A program made the position numbers and the translations under genes. DNA of 64,000 nucleotides from Lineus longissimus (lineage: Eukaryota; Nemertea; Pilidiophora; Heteronemertea; Lineidae): contig NC_088325.1 of the NCBI RefSeq assembly GCF_910592395.1, positions 15,626,109 to 15,690,108 of the forward strand, in the 5' to 3' direction. The notes beneath the pieces are model-generated. The model worked only from the letters and a program-made list of their open reading frames with translations. It was not told the DNA's origin and ran no database searches. Positions 21,622-34,100 of the stretch are shown in pieces (position 1 is the stretch's first letter; each line of letters starts with the position of its first letter).

Positions 21622-24330
21622 TCAAATATTCGACACTGACCGTGACGAGTCTGACATGTAACTCATTCGGCGTTGATTCAGCCAAAAGTCCCACCAGTTC
21701 TTAAAGAAGCCTCGATTATTAATGTTCCCCTGTACAAAGAAATAAAACTTGGTCCGCCCGAGGATCCTGGCACGATGGAATTCCTGATTGGTCACGTTTT
21801 GACTGATGAGGAGACATTGTTGGAATATGAAGCCGCATGTGAGCAGGACGGTAGCTGATAGGATGTAGATGGTCGTCACAAATGCTAGCGCGTTACTGAA
21901 AGATAAACGATTGAGTGTGTTTTAAATGGAGTTACGATTCACTGTGGTTTCTAGCATGGCACCTTATACAATCAGTGACTGTGACCTCAATCAGGTCAGA
22001 CACCCCCCCCCCCCCCCCAGATGGAATGGTTGCCTCACCCTGGCATAGGCACTCACATGTTTAGGTACAGAGACCTCTCATTCTCTTTCAAAGGATAGCC
22101 CACAAAACATCCCGGGACACAATTTTGGTTTCTTCCAGATCTGAACACAGGCCATATTCTGCAGTCACCCACTTGGCTATGAAGGCCCCCTTGGGTCAAG
22201 TATTGGGAATACGCCACAGGATTGCCAGGAATATCGGGACAGTGCAAGAAAACCTACAAATCTGCTTACTATGTATCAGCGTAGATGAAGCGACAATCAT
22301 TTGCAAACAGGAACATGTCAAGATACATCTTTGGGGTACAGATGGTCGTCAGGGAGAGATGGCTGCCATAGAAACCAACACAGAGTAACATGAACCATGC
22401 AAGCAGGAAGGAACGATGATTCTGGTCACCTATACAAGAGTTGATCCTGAAAAGTAAACAACAAAGTGTTTTAAAGCAAATACCATGGTTGATGGGATCG
22501 AATCAGGTCACACTATGTACATTAAGTGTTTCAGTTATTTGACTTTTTAGCAGAGACTGGCACTCTACCCAGCCTTTTTCAGACTGTGTCCTTTCTTGCC
22601 CTCCCTTTTCAGATTTCAAACTCCAAACTCTACCAAGTTACAGGGTTTCTAAGCTCTGGCACTGGTCTACATACCATACACAGTGGTGATCGCGACCCTC
22701 CACACACATCTTGCAGACTGTACAATGCCCAGATCGTGGGGGCCGCACGATAGCACACTCCTCACACCACTGTACTAGGCGTCCATCTGAATGAGAAGGG
22801 ATAACTTATTAACAGGGAATCTCAGGTATCAAGAGCTTAATGCCTTTATCACACATGCTCACCTGCTTCTCCACAGGTTTCTTGGCACCAATTGGGCGAT
22901 TATCTAAAGCATCATTTGGTGCACTGAGAACAGCTGGGTTTATAGATAGAAGGTCTGTTCCAATGGGCACCGAGAACAGCTGGGTTTATAGATAGAAGGT
23001 CTGTTCCAATGGGCACTGAGAACAGCTGGGTTTATAGATAGAAGGTCTGTTCCAATGGGCACTGAGAACAGCTGGGTTTATAGATAGAAGGTCTGTTCCA
23101 ATGGGCACTGAGAACAGCTGGGTTTATAGATAGAAGGTCTGTTCCAATGGGCACTGAGAACAGCTGGGTTTATAGATAGAAGGTCTGTTCCAATGGGCAC
23201 TGAGAACAGCTGGGTTTATAGATAGGTCTGTTCCAATGGGCACTGAGAACAGCTGGGTTTATAGATAGAAGGTCTGTTCCAATGGGCATTACTCCTCGAA
23301 GCAGGTACAGCCTCTGTAGATCATCTATCATTTCATCAATCTTATCACACCCACCTTTGACAGGCCTTGAGTCCACCCATGTCATATCTGACTCGTATAT
23401 AACAGAAATGTGTGGTGTCTCCTCATCTCCACCCTCTCTACTGTCGTCTATTGTTAGTTTGCGCAGACCTATATTATCCTCGATCGTCACCTTAATACTC
23501 GAATCCCGACACATATCACTGGTGCTATTCCGTGCGGAGAGGGTTGATCGGACGTTCCTGATGTGTAACGGTCTCCGTTTACATATACACAACATATAAA
23601 ACATGGCCATCGCCATGGAGACTAGGAGCAGATCTTCCCACAGTAACACCTCACGGAAAGATATCACAATAGTTTCAAAAACGTAGAAAGCAAATGCGAC
23701 TGATGTCAATGCCCAGGAAAAGAAGAACTTGGAGACTGATCTCTGACCAGCCAGGTCTCTCCAGTAGCGGTAGAACAGATACATAAAGAGGTACATCCCA
23801 GGCAAGATGATGACACTCATCTGCCAGCTCAGCGTCGCCATGAGTAAACACAACGGAACCATGATGACGGGGACGATGATATCTACACGCACCATGATGG
23901 CACCTTTACCATTGCACCATGGGATACGACAGCGTTCCTGGACAGTCGTCATGATTTTCTGTTGCAGTTCCGGAGGTAGGCGGCGGCACGTTAGCACCCT
24001 GAAGCAGAGTTAACTCAGAAGTCAGAATATCATGGATTTGCTGAGAAAAATAGGTGATAGTCATGACATTAAGACTCTTCAGACTCAGAGATATTAAAAA
24101 GAGAGTGTAATATATAATACATTAGAAAATATTAGGTGCAGTTCTCACTGATGGTGCCGCATACTGGAGCAACAAGGTAAAGTCACACCAGACAATGAGA
24201 TAGCATACCTATCGGCTGCTTCATCCAACGCTTGACAATCGCAGCAGCAGGCAAGCAGATGACTGCGGTCTCCTTTATCGTTGATGTATTCACAGAAGCA
24301 GAGAGACTCATCGCCAGGGTATCTCCTCAT
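21622..24330 (-). CDS. ZDHHC23: ZDHHC23-like palmitoyltransferase
   Basis: Membrane S-acyltransferase that moves palmitate from CoA to protein cysteines; mammalian ZDHHC23 (NIDD) acts on BK channels and binds nNOS. Exons: 24330-24209, 23998-23293, 22979-22863 (start inferred), 22769-22675, 22446-22270, 21895-21622. Total 1491 nt, 496 residues, longer than the roughly 410 of vertebrate ZDHHC23. The N-terminal CEYINDKGDRSHLLACCCDC is characteristic of ZDHHC23. Four hydrophobic helices follow at about residues 70-175. The cysteine-rich domain begins at WCEEC (316) with HC..C..C, and the catalytic DHHC is at 342-345, then VWINSCIGDQNHRSF. Two further helices and NVTNQEF and NRGFFKNWWDF close the protein. 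The loop before the Cys-rich domain (exon 2 end and exon 3) is where a 46-bp repeat interrupts the gene. Confidence 0.9.
22922..23286 (-). repeat. 46-bp tandem array spanning an exon-intron boundary of the ZDHHC23-like gene, eight copies
   Basis: Units start at 22922, 22968, 23014, 23060, 23106, 23152, 23198 and 23241; the copy starting at 23198 lacks 3 bp. On the minus strand it starts just after a donor (GGA|GTAATG, exon end 23293) and runs into coding sequence. One unit read in frame encodes PIGTDLLSINPAVLSA, continuous with the flanking protein on both sides. Eight units (365 bp) break the frame, but an acceptor inside the second-last unit (ACCCAG|CTG at 22979) restores it. Each unit contains two AG acceptor-like sites. 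Confidence 0.9.
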
Positions 24331-24884
24331 AATCCATCAATCGACACCTGTGAGTGGAAGAGATCAGCCAGACTTGAAAAGCAAAAATTTGACAGTCACC
24401 ATCCACAGCCGCAGCACAACTGTGAGTCAGAGACACAGACGTTGTCAGTCGAGTCAGCTGTCATGGTAGTGTGGAGGCACCGTGTCGTGGAGAAGGCCTA
24501 TACTATACCAATACCATGTATCATCTTTCGTGTTGAATCAGACATCAGTGCGGATGTCTATTCTCAAAATAAGGGGTAGGCCTACTCTTAGAGTAGTTCA
24601 ACGCGTACTGATCGTGCGAACACTAACAGTAACAACACACAATGACACAGAGTTAGACTATGTAGACGTGGTGACCATGATGATGTGCAACATTCCATTT
24701 CATCACCACTTCTTGAACCACCAAATACAATGAAATGGGCACATTCTGTACCAATGTCTATGCCTAAGACAGGCCATCACTTGGTACACTTCAATTTTTA
24801 CAAATTCATTGACAAGATTAGAGTCTTATTTACCCCTAAATGATGGTTTATTTACAAATATTTTTCGTCATATGGGCAGAGACC

Positions 24885-26210
24885 TGTATTCATCCACGAC
24901 CGGAAGTGTGGCACAGTCACATAGAGCTTATCAAAATGTCAAGTTGTGGTAAATACATGGCTGGGATGGACCAAAGTGGAATTAATTCTCAATCTGTGGT
25001 TGATTCTTAATCTACAGAGTCAGGCCATCACAGAAATATGCTTTTTGATAATATATTTAAGAAAATGTGGTCTCACTGGTCAGTTTAGAACTTGTACTTT
25101 GACAGGGCCATATCAATGCGCCAGTGACGTTTTGATGGATATGGTGTACGGAAATCTTTTTTTCTCAGGCAATCGGTATTGGAATTTTTTAAAACTTTAT
25201 TATGCTATTGGCAAATGGTTCTTCTTGACACGTATAAAATTTTGTGCAGATTGATTGGTCCAATGAGTACTTTTTTCACCAAAACCTATGCACAACAATG
25301 TACACGTAATGTACACATGTTTTAATAGAGGACTCTGGCCATATTTTTGGTCCTTAATTTTTTTTCTTTAGTTTTATTTTAGTAAACATCGTAACGCCTT
25401 CCACATCGACCGTAAGAGAGTGCCGAAGACACGGAGATCGTCAGGTTGGAGTTTCACAGAAACATGAGAACATAAGTCTTTTTGCAAAGTTTGCCAATTA
25501 AGATATTCTAGCTCTCTTGATATTTATACCCCTGATGACGTATCTTGTCTCCAGTCGGGCCGGGCAGAGAGTGGTAGGAATTCCACAGGTATGGTCACAG
25601 ATGGCAGGATGTATTGTATGTGGCGAGTTGCCACCCGGCAGGTGCTGCCACCTGGCCATAGAACGGTGAATATACACTGTAGGGCAGAGACATGTATTCA
25701 TCCACCGACACATAGTCCGTACTGAACTGTGAAGCTGTGGTAAATACATGACTGTGATGGGTGAAAGTGGATTTATTCTTCAATATTTGGTGGATTCTTA
25801 ATCTACAGAGCCAGGCCATAACAGGGATATACATTTCGATAATTAATTTAAGGAAATATTGTGTCACTGGCCAGTTTAGAACTTGTATTCTAATAGGCCA
25901 ATATCAGTCCGCGAGTGACGATTTGATGGCAATGCTGTACACGAATCATTTTTTCTCAGGCAATCGGTATTGGAATGTTTGAATTTTTACTATTACTTTG
26001 ATAAAAGCCTCTTCATAACACAAATAAAATTTGGTGGGAATTAAAGCACTCTTGGTGTACTTTTTTCACCAACCTAGAATGTACACGCTGGCTAATAGAG
26101 GTCTCTGGCCTGAATGGCTGTACGCTATCAATATCGTGTCGCGTTTTGATTCCGTTTTGGGCCAGATCCAAATATACTCGGCTCACTTTGTTGACATCGG
26201 CTATTTTAAG
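24885..26210. repeat. Diverged tandem duplication of a block of about 0.5 kb
   Basis: The stretch from about 24885 (GGCAGAGACCTGTATTCATC) recurs from about 25682 (GGCAGAGACATGTATTCATC). Both then share TGTGGTAAATACATG, TGGATTCTTAATCTACAGAG, CCAGTTTAGAACTTGTA, CTCAGGCAATCGGTATTGGA and ACTTTTTTCACCAA. The offset is about 797 bp. Substitutions are spread evenly, so it is old. No terminal repeats or open frame were recognised; it may be two copies of an unknown interspersed element. Confidence 0.75.
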
Positions 26211-26370
26211 GAAAGCACATGGTAACTCCTTACCCACAATACATTGCGGACAAACATTACCACGTGTTTTTTTGTAGTTGTGGTTGTCGTGAATTATCCG
26301 CCACGAGGGCCGTCCCCGTCCGACTGAGTTTACATTGGGGACCTACACGTGGGATAGGTCACACTGGTGC

Positions 26371-26930
26371 TGGATCTTGTCTCCACTCTGGTGGGGACAG
26401 AGACTAGTCGGAATACGACTGTCTATTGACAGAGAGTGGTCACAATCAGATGGTGGGGAGAGGTGGATCTTGTCTCCACTCTGGTGGGGACAGAGACTAG
26501 TCGGAATACGACTGTCTATTGACAGAGTGCGGTCACATTCAGATGGCGAGGAGAGGTGGATCTTGTCTCCACTCTGGTGGGGACAGAGACTAGTCGGAAT
26601 ACGACTGTCTATTGACAGAGTGCGGTCACATTCAGATGGCGAGGAGAGCTGGATCTTGTCTCCACTCTGGTGGGGACAGAGACTAGTCGGAATACGACTG
26701 TCTATTGACAGAGTGCGGTCACATTCAGGTGGCGAGGAGAGCTTGATCTTGCCTACACTCTAGTGGGGACAGAGACTGGTAGGAATACCACTGTCTATTG
26801 ACAGAGTGCGGTCACATTCAGATGGCGAGGAGAGCTGGATCTTGTCTCCACTCTGGTGGGGACAGAGACTAGTCGGAATACCACTGTCTATTGACAGAGT
26901 GTGGTGACAATCAGAGACTGGTAGGAATAC
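26371..26930 (+). repeat. 93-bp minisatellite, about six copies
   Basis: Units begin GGATCTTGTCTCCACTCTGG and contain GGGGACAGAGACTAGTCGGA and ACTGTCTATTGACAGAG; starts at about 26371, 26464, 26557, 26650, 26743 (diverged) and 26836. Because 93 is 3 x 31, both strands stay open over several units (minus-strand peptide unit contains LSIDSGIPTSLCPH), but there is no start or splice context that supports a gene. Related units occur at 15.07-15.26 kb. Confidence 0.92.
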
Positions 26931-28145
26931 GGGAATGATGGCATGAAACATTAGTGATAACCGGGCACGAGAGGGGCAGGGTTGTTGTCTGGGTTGGTCG
27001 TCGGAGAGAAGGCCAATTTCTGAAGGTTTAGCCACCGACTCCCATGCTCAATTTTACAGTGGCGGTTTCACATTGACCTAAAGGCCGACCTGAAGCCACT
27101 AAAAGACAGCTTGATATCTACATGTATTTCTAAGCATCTTCAAATGAGGGAGGATGAGGGAGGATATAGAGATCTGTAAGAAGGAGCTCAAACCCATTAG
27201 TGAATTGCATGTTAGGCCTGGTTAGAGCCCTGATCATGTAACAGCTGCTAGCGTACCAACACCAATCATCTATTCAAACAAAGCTTTTGTATTCATAGCC
27301 AGGTCAATCATCCATACAAACACTGTTGTATTGTAGGCATTTCAACCATATGTAAAGTCAGTGTCAAGCCCCCAATATAATCAATGCGGTAACCATTTCA
27401 ATCCCACAACCAATGTTGTAGTCAGTTTATCACGCTTGCTGGAATAGTAGTGGAGGGTCATTTCTAGTGACATGCAAGGTCCCCAAGTGAGATGATCGAA
27501 GGTCGGCAAAGACAGGCCATGCATCAGTGCGTCCGGTGGCGCCACCTACAAGTGAACCAAGATTCAATGTAGACGATTAACTAACAGTTTAATCAGCCTC
27601 ATCAACAAATGTCCGAGATGCCATTCACGATACAAAGGTTAAGTTACAAAATACTGTAGGGTTTATCCCAAGACTCGGATACATAGACTAGTAAAGTGTT
27701 TAATACAGCTTGAAACAGACTTGATTAAAACGTCATGCCATGCATTTAAAAACAGTGCAACTGTGCCTGTATGGTATTGTTCTTCGTTTGCCGTGTTTTA
27801 AAGGGAGACTACATATAAACAGAAGCCAGGTAGGCCAGAATAAACTACACCTGGTCGCCGATAGGGGCCGCTACTCTCTCAAAAGACTTTGAAACTACAT
27901 TGTATTTACATATGTACGAGACATACGACATCAACCTCAACCTGGGTATACTAGTCAAATGAGGATTACCATGTGACCCTCCTAGCTCCAGCCTGTACCC
28001 CCATGTAACAGGCTTTTTGTTACAAAAGTAGCGGCATCTATATTGTTGTCATCCCTCGTTCGAATCAACCTTCACGCCTTGGCGAGGTAATGGACAATGT
28101 TAGCTCAGGAAACAGAATGCGATTGGAGATGATTTGGCCTTGACC

Positions 28146-31100
28146 TTACACTTCATCAGTGCTCTGTACATGGACATCCGCCATTTCAGTTCCCTTGCTG
28201 CTAGTAGCAACACGAGCTTCCGTTTCCTTGTCGCTAAGCAACGCCTGCTGCTGCTCCTTTCCGTTTTCGCCGATGGAGATTCGTGTGAATACGTGCTCTT
28301 CCTCATCCGGGACCTCCCAGTGACGCTTGTCATCAAAGATGTCGTCTCCGGCTGGTTGGTCACACATGCCGAGTCTCAGGATGAAACCTGAAACATCAAA
28401 GTTTTCGTCTTTTTACCGAAATACATGTATGTCACAACTCAACGACGCAAGGAAGCACATACACGAAATCTTAGTCTGTACCTAAGTTAACGCTACGTAC
28501 AGTCTTGTTGTACTTTACCAGCACAAAGTTCCTTATCCAGGGTTTCCGTCAGAATACGTCCCCCACGTCTTTATGAAACCCTCCTTACCTGTGATAATTC
28601 CACCAACAATAGCAATTGCGAGAGTCAAGGCCAATGCTGCCAGTTGGAACCCAGCCTGGACGCTGGCAGACCGGTTGTCGCCCGGGATGATGGCGGAGAA
28701 GTTAGCCTGGATCTCCCGGAGAGCGGTAGAGTTGTCTCCGGGAGATCGGGCGGGGAAGATCTGGTATAAACTGAAAAGGAGAATCACAGTTGAAAACAAT
28801 CGCCAGGTCTTGCAATTGTCTACGGTTGCTTAGGTTTTCCATCCACAGTGCACGGTATTGTACCAGTGCACGCTTATCACGTGGTAGAAGCGTTGTTTTT
28901 CCTGAAATCTCCTTGACTAGAGGAGACTGGGTTACTCTACAAGTGCTCGATCTTAGTGATTACATTACTGAATCAGATTGAATTGAGCACCTTCAGAAAC
29001 AACACTCACGGGAAGTTTCGTAGATATACTCCAACGTGATTGGTTTGATTTTAAAGACAGTACCGGTGAAGCAGGTTTGAAGGCCTTTGATTAGCCAAAA
29101 CCATCGGAAGTTTATAAATATAAAAATCCTAAAATCTTAGTGTATTCCGCGACAGTGTCCCAAACATTCGTAGTGAACATCCTGTGGTGGGCAGAAGTAT
29201 TGATGGAACTATGGAGGAAGAACGACCATGATTTCAATGAAAGAATGCACCAACCTCAGACCGTATTGGTCCACACTAGCCATAGCTGCAGCGCATGCGC
29301 CAGCAATGGCGGCGAGAACTCCCGGCATTCCATGCAGGTTGTTGACGCCGCACGTGTCATGGAATTTATGGCGCTCGCCAAGGAAGGGCTGAAAAGGAGG
29401 TGACATTCAAACGGACGTTAAACGATTGTTAAAACCAAATGGATTTCACTATTTTGACTTGGGATGCTGCTCAAGTAAAGTGGCCAAGTAATGGGCCCAC
29501 CAAGATCTGCCACAGGGGCGCTGATGTCGCTCCTTGGTTTTTGATGGGAAGCAAACCGGCCACCTGCCTATCAAAAACTAACTAGCTACTGCAGCCACCC
29601 AGTGACGAAGGATGGTGGTACCATCAGCAAGTGATAATCAAGCGGTTTCCATGGAATGGTCTAGTTACTCTAATGTTGTCCTCGTTCTCGCCATGATAGT
29701 CACCTTTCGTACTACAGAAATTCAAGGTGTGTGTTTCTGATTTCGAAACTGCTCAGTTCATCATTGATGAGATGAATAAGTCACATGTTTGTCCCTTTCG
29801 ATCACAGTATCATGAAATATGAAACTTGCAACGGACAACGAAACTCGAACTTAGCCACCGACAGAAGCGTCACTAGGGCCTTGCTAAACCTCTCTATACG
29901 TATCTTACCGTAATGTAAACGTAACCCAAGACTGATAGAGTCCCAGCGACAGCTCCGATCACCATGGCACCCCATATTCCGATCATCATGTCGGCGGAGG
30001 TTCCTACCGCAACCCCTCCCGCGAGGGTCGCATTCTGGATGTGCACCTGCAAACACAACCTCCAATCAGAAGACCCCACTCCTGCTTCCGGGAGCAGTTC
30101 CCATTCTGAGATTAACTAATGCAATGTTGCAGGGGGCTATTCAAAAGCCATGTTGACACTCAGGTTTTGGACTCCCCTACAGCCAATGCCTGGATTCAAT
30201 GACACCAACCCGTGACAGCTTGCATTCGGCTCATGTTCACTAATAGCGCTTCGCTCCACACGAAGGGTGACCTATTGCCTGTCGCGGCAACCGTGCGTTT
30301 TTGTGTCTCATTTAAAAATCACAATAATAAAAATTTAATATGAATATTTGCGCTGAAACTTATGCAGTGTCCAAAGAAGATAATGAGGGCAAACCATGTA
30401 TAGAATATAAAGTTGTTGGTATATATAGCGCAATCGATGATTATGTAGTTTATTATCCTCGTGATGTTGAAAAATTTAGGCTATGAATAAATAAATAGAT
30501 AAATATGAAGGAATGAACAAAGCTATGTAGAAATTCAGCAGACATTAGCCACGGAGAGGTAATAAAAAGTGCGGTAAACGTGATATAGACTGGGTTCACC
30601 ATATGTTAGTCTTTTTTTTACCGTACTTACATACAGAACATTAAATACGGCGGAATAAAATCAATTTGTATACATGGGCGCGCGATATATAGATGAATAT
30701 CATGTACTTCTTCCGAGGTATGATGGGAGGCTATGAACGGATTACCTCTGATAGTTCAGAATGCTTAAAAGCAGGCATCATACTCGCAAGATGGCCGCCA
30801 ATACCGACACTTATTGTAGCCCATCGAAGCCAACCTGAATCGACACACTCTCGTTACCATGAATCAAGTAGTCCCCTACTCACTATAGTTTACCTACCAT
30901 GTCAAATTTGCCGTGTTTGTCCAAGGCAGATGAAACTGCGAAGGCAGTGACACAGCAGGCAGCCAGGGCGAAGTAGGTGTTGATGACAGCTCGGTGCTGG
31001 TCGTCTCCCGGCGCCAGGGCGCTGTTGAAACTGGGCCAGAACATCCACAGGAACACCGTACCTGCCGAGAGAGAGGGAGGTTTTTGATGATGGGGTTGGG

Positions 31101-34100
31101 GCGGGGGCGGGGGCGAAGGCACTAAACGGTGAGACAACAGGCAGGCGGGGCGATGCAGGTGTTGATGATAACGCGCTGTTGCAACTGGGCCAGAACATCC
31201 AATGTTCAGTACAATGTTTTATAATATTTTGCAATATTGTCTGCAAACCGCTGCTCAAGGTACTGATACCTACCAACCATAGCAAAGACATCCGAGTGGT
31301 AAACAGAGCCCTCTTTTGTTGACTTGTGGACATCATCCTTGAACAGAATCCTGGCGACTGTGATACCAAAGTAGGCTCCGAACACATGTACGAACATGGA
31401 ACCACCGACGTCAACTGCCTGGGGAGTGAAGAGTTCAGTTGGATTACCGGTGTGACAGGGATCAAAGTCCCAGTTGCAGTTGTCCGGGCCATTTCGTCCC
31501 TAAAAAAGTGGACTTGCCTCGTCCTGTCGCTAGGGAGAGACGATCAGTATGACGAAACGGACTGCATTGACGTCTAATCGATCAGGTCCCGGGCATTAAG
31601 GTCCAGCCCATATGAGTGACCAGCTATTCTAACAACAGGCAGCCGGTTTTAAGATATCTGACTTGCAAATCTGTTCAACATTTTACATAACTGGCTCTAA
31701 TCGAAGCCGCCTCGTTACTGACACCTTTGACTCTTTTGCCCTGGCATATTTTGATGAAAGATAAAATCACAAATCACTGGCCTTGCCCGCGTCCGACCCC
31801 CCGCAGAGTGACAGAAAGATGACCGATAATATTGTGACATCAAGGAGCACTTCTCTTTGACGGTTTCTTGATAATTTGTCATTTAGTGGTGGGTCAGGAA
31901 TAAAGGCCTAATTACCAGTACTATAATCGTGCTACTGGCGTTAACTTCTGGTTGTTAATATGTTATACAAAACCTGCGAAGGAAAACAACATGTTGTATA
32001 TGAATTGTTGATAAGGTAAAGTGTCGCAACATTTATGAACACAGGTGGGGGCTATTACATACTTTAAGGGTTAATCATTGGTCACTATCATTAAAGGGTT
32101 AACAGTGAAGGGAATGATAAGATCCAGAAACACAGGAAATGGAAGTATGTCTAATAATTAGGACTGATCATTCTGGGTCAGTCCATCGGGACTTAAGCTA
32201 ATATAGGATGAATCGCCTGCATTCCTGAGCCATCTGAAGTGGAAAAGGTTCCTAAAACGGCCAGTGGGAGCCCGAAAGAGCCCACTCACCAGTCAGGCAA
32301 GGATCCCTGAACGTGATGCTCTGACCTTGAGCAGCATCATTCGATTCACTGACCTTGACCTGTATCACGTGATGCACTGACCTTGACCTGTATCACGTGA
32401 TGCACTGACCGTGACCTATATCACGTGATGCACTGGCCGTGACCTATATCACGTGATGCGTACTGACCTTGAGGTAGTTGAGTCCAATGAACTCGTTCAC
32501 TTGGAAAAATACGATCTCTATGAATGCCATGGTGATGAGTTGGAGGGGACTTGTCTTGCCCAGCACGGCACCGAATGAGATTAATACTGCTGCGGCGGCG
32601 AAGTCGGAAGAGACGAGGCTGGAATTGAATATGGAAAGGAAAGCACTGCCATGTTATCAAGTCTGGGTACATATTCGATGTTGCATATTATCATATTTAA
32701 CTAGAAATGCAGACCACCACTGAGCCATGTTATTGTTCTCTCTAGCCATCTTCTAATCGCGTCCTATTTACTCCAGAAATGATGTGAAAGTTAAGAGTCC
32801 TGAATCTCAGGTTGGCTGCTGACGGCACCCTAGTGGTGACCTCTAGAACTACCGGTACCTACCTGACAATATTGACGAGTATCTTCCCATGGTGAAGGTG
32901 GAGAAAGCCTGACATCAGCGTCGCCCACTGGATGACGAACGCAGCTATGAGGAAGTTTAGACCAACACTACCGAAACCGTATCTCTTCAAGAATGTCATC
33001 AGGAAACCAAAACCGACGAACATCATCACGTGGACATCTTGGAACACTGCAAGCAAAAGGAGGCTGGTCATGGTTCTATACAACCAGACATTGTTGCCGA
33101 AAGCAGGTCACCGTCCTGTTCGAAAAGAGGTCACTGGCCTTGCCGCCTTATCGGACACCAACCCCTGACCTTTGTGACCTCTATTAGTTGGTATCAATAG
33201 AGAGAGACTGGAAGATTATATGAAGCAATGACTGCCAAACACACCCCATTGGCCTGTGGTTTTTGATGAGATACTACATGTATTTGAATTTGAAAAAACA
33301 TAGAGCCTGAAATTCTAAAACTAAATATTCACTATCTAAGTGGTATCTAGTACCTATTCAAGATTGGGTTCAAGCATGGTACCGAGATGGTCTTGAGCGT
33401 TATTTCCTACAACTTAAGATTCAATATTACGTTCAAATAGGCCTAAGCTGTCATATTTTCACTGAACACACCTTCGTTTAGAAGAAGGCAGCGGCTACCA
33501 TATTTGGTCATATGGGTTGTGACCCTTGATATAAAAGACTGAACTGATGACCGGGCTGTCAGACTTCAGCCTTCTTCACGGGGAAAATACGAGGACGACC
33601 CGGACCGAACAAGGTAGGCCATGTTATGTCTGTTGCATTGGTTTTTAAAGTGTTTTCCGTTTACAAATTTTAATGAGGGTGAAACAAAACGCGTCGAAAG
33701 AATCTATTTCTGCAGTGTGGCAGAAATGCTAGTCCCGCTAAAGGTGTGGTGCGTTCGTTGACACTATTGATTACATTTGTCACACTGGCAATTCGATATA
33801 AACATTGCCACTCCGCAGGTATAATGCGACCAACTGCGATTCAACTTGTCTTGCGTTGTACTGAAGTGATTGGATCAGTCGACACACAGCACTCTTGCCG
33901 AAATCTATGTTCAGTTGGTATTTCCATAACTTTGTCAAATCAGATTCTAGTTCCCAATTAGGCTTTTTTGTCGGATTCTGGCAAAGTAAGTGTTTCGAGA
34001 TAATTCGACTTTGAGGTTTCAGATGAAGTTCGATAATGAAATATGATATTTTGTTCAACACATGCATTTCATGTGTAAAGTCACCAACATGTGAGTGCCA

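Larger units (their letters stand above)
24331..28145. other. Gene-poor spacer between the ZDHHC23-like gene and the minus-strand Rh gene
   Basis: No conserved coding segment found. It contains the ZDHHC23 promoter side (immediately right of 24330), a duplicated block of about 0.5 kb (24.89-25.45 and 25.68-26.20 kb), the 93-bp minisatellite (26371-26930) and the 3' flank of the Rh gene. From 26.93 to 28.14 kb I see nothing specific. Confidence 0.6.

Noticed and set aside
23282-23599. Plus-strand 105-codon frame
   Set aside because: Antisense of the ZDHHC23-like exon 2.
26335-26763. 142-codon plus-strand frame and minus-strand counterpart in the 93-bp repeat
   Set aside because: Open only because the unit is 31 codons; no splice or family support.
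32932-33187. Plus-strand frames over the Rh exon 2 ([15 protein letters not shown]), also seen antisense at 40455-40664
   Set aside because: Antisense shadows of the conserved Rh exon; they look conserved only because the two exons are near-identical in DNA.
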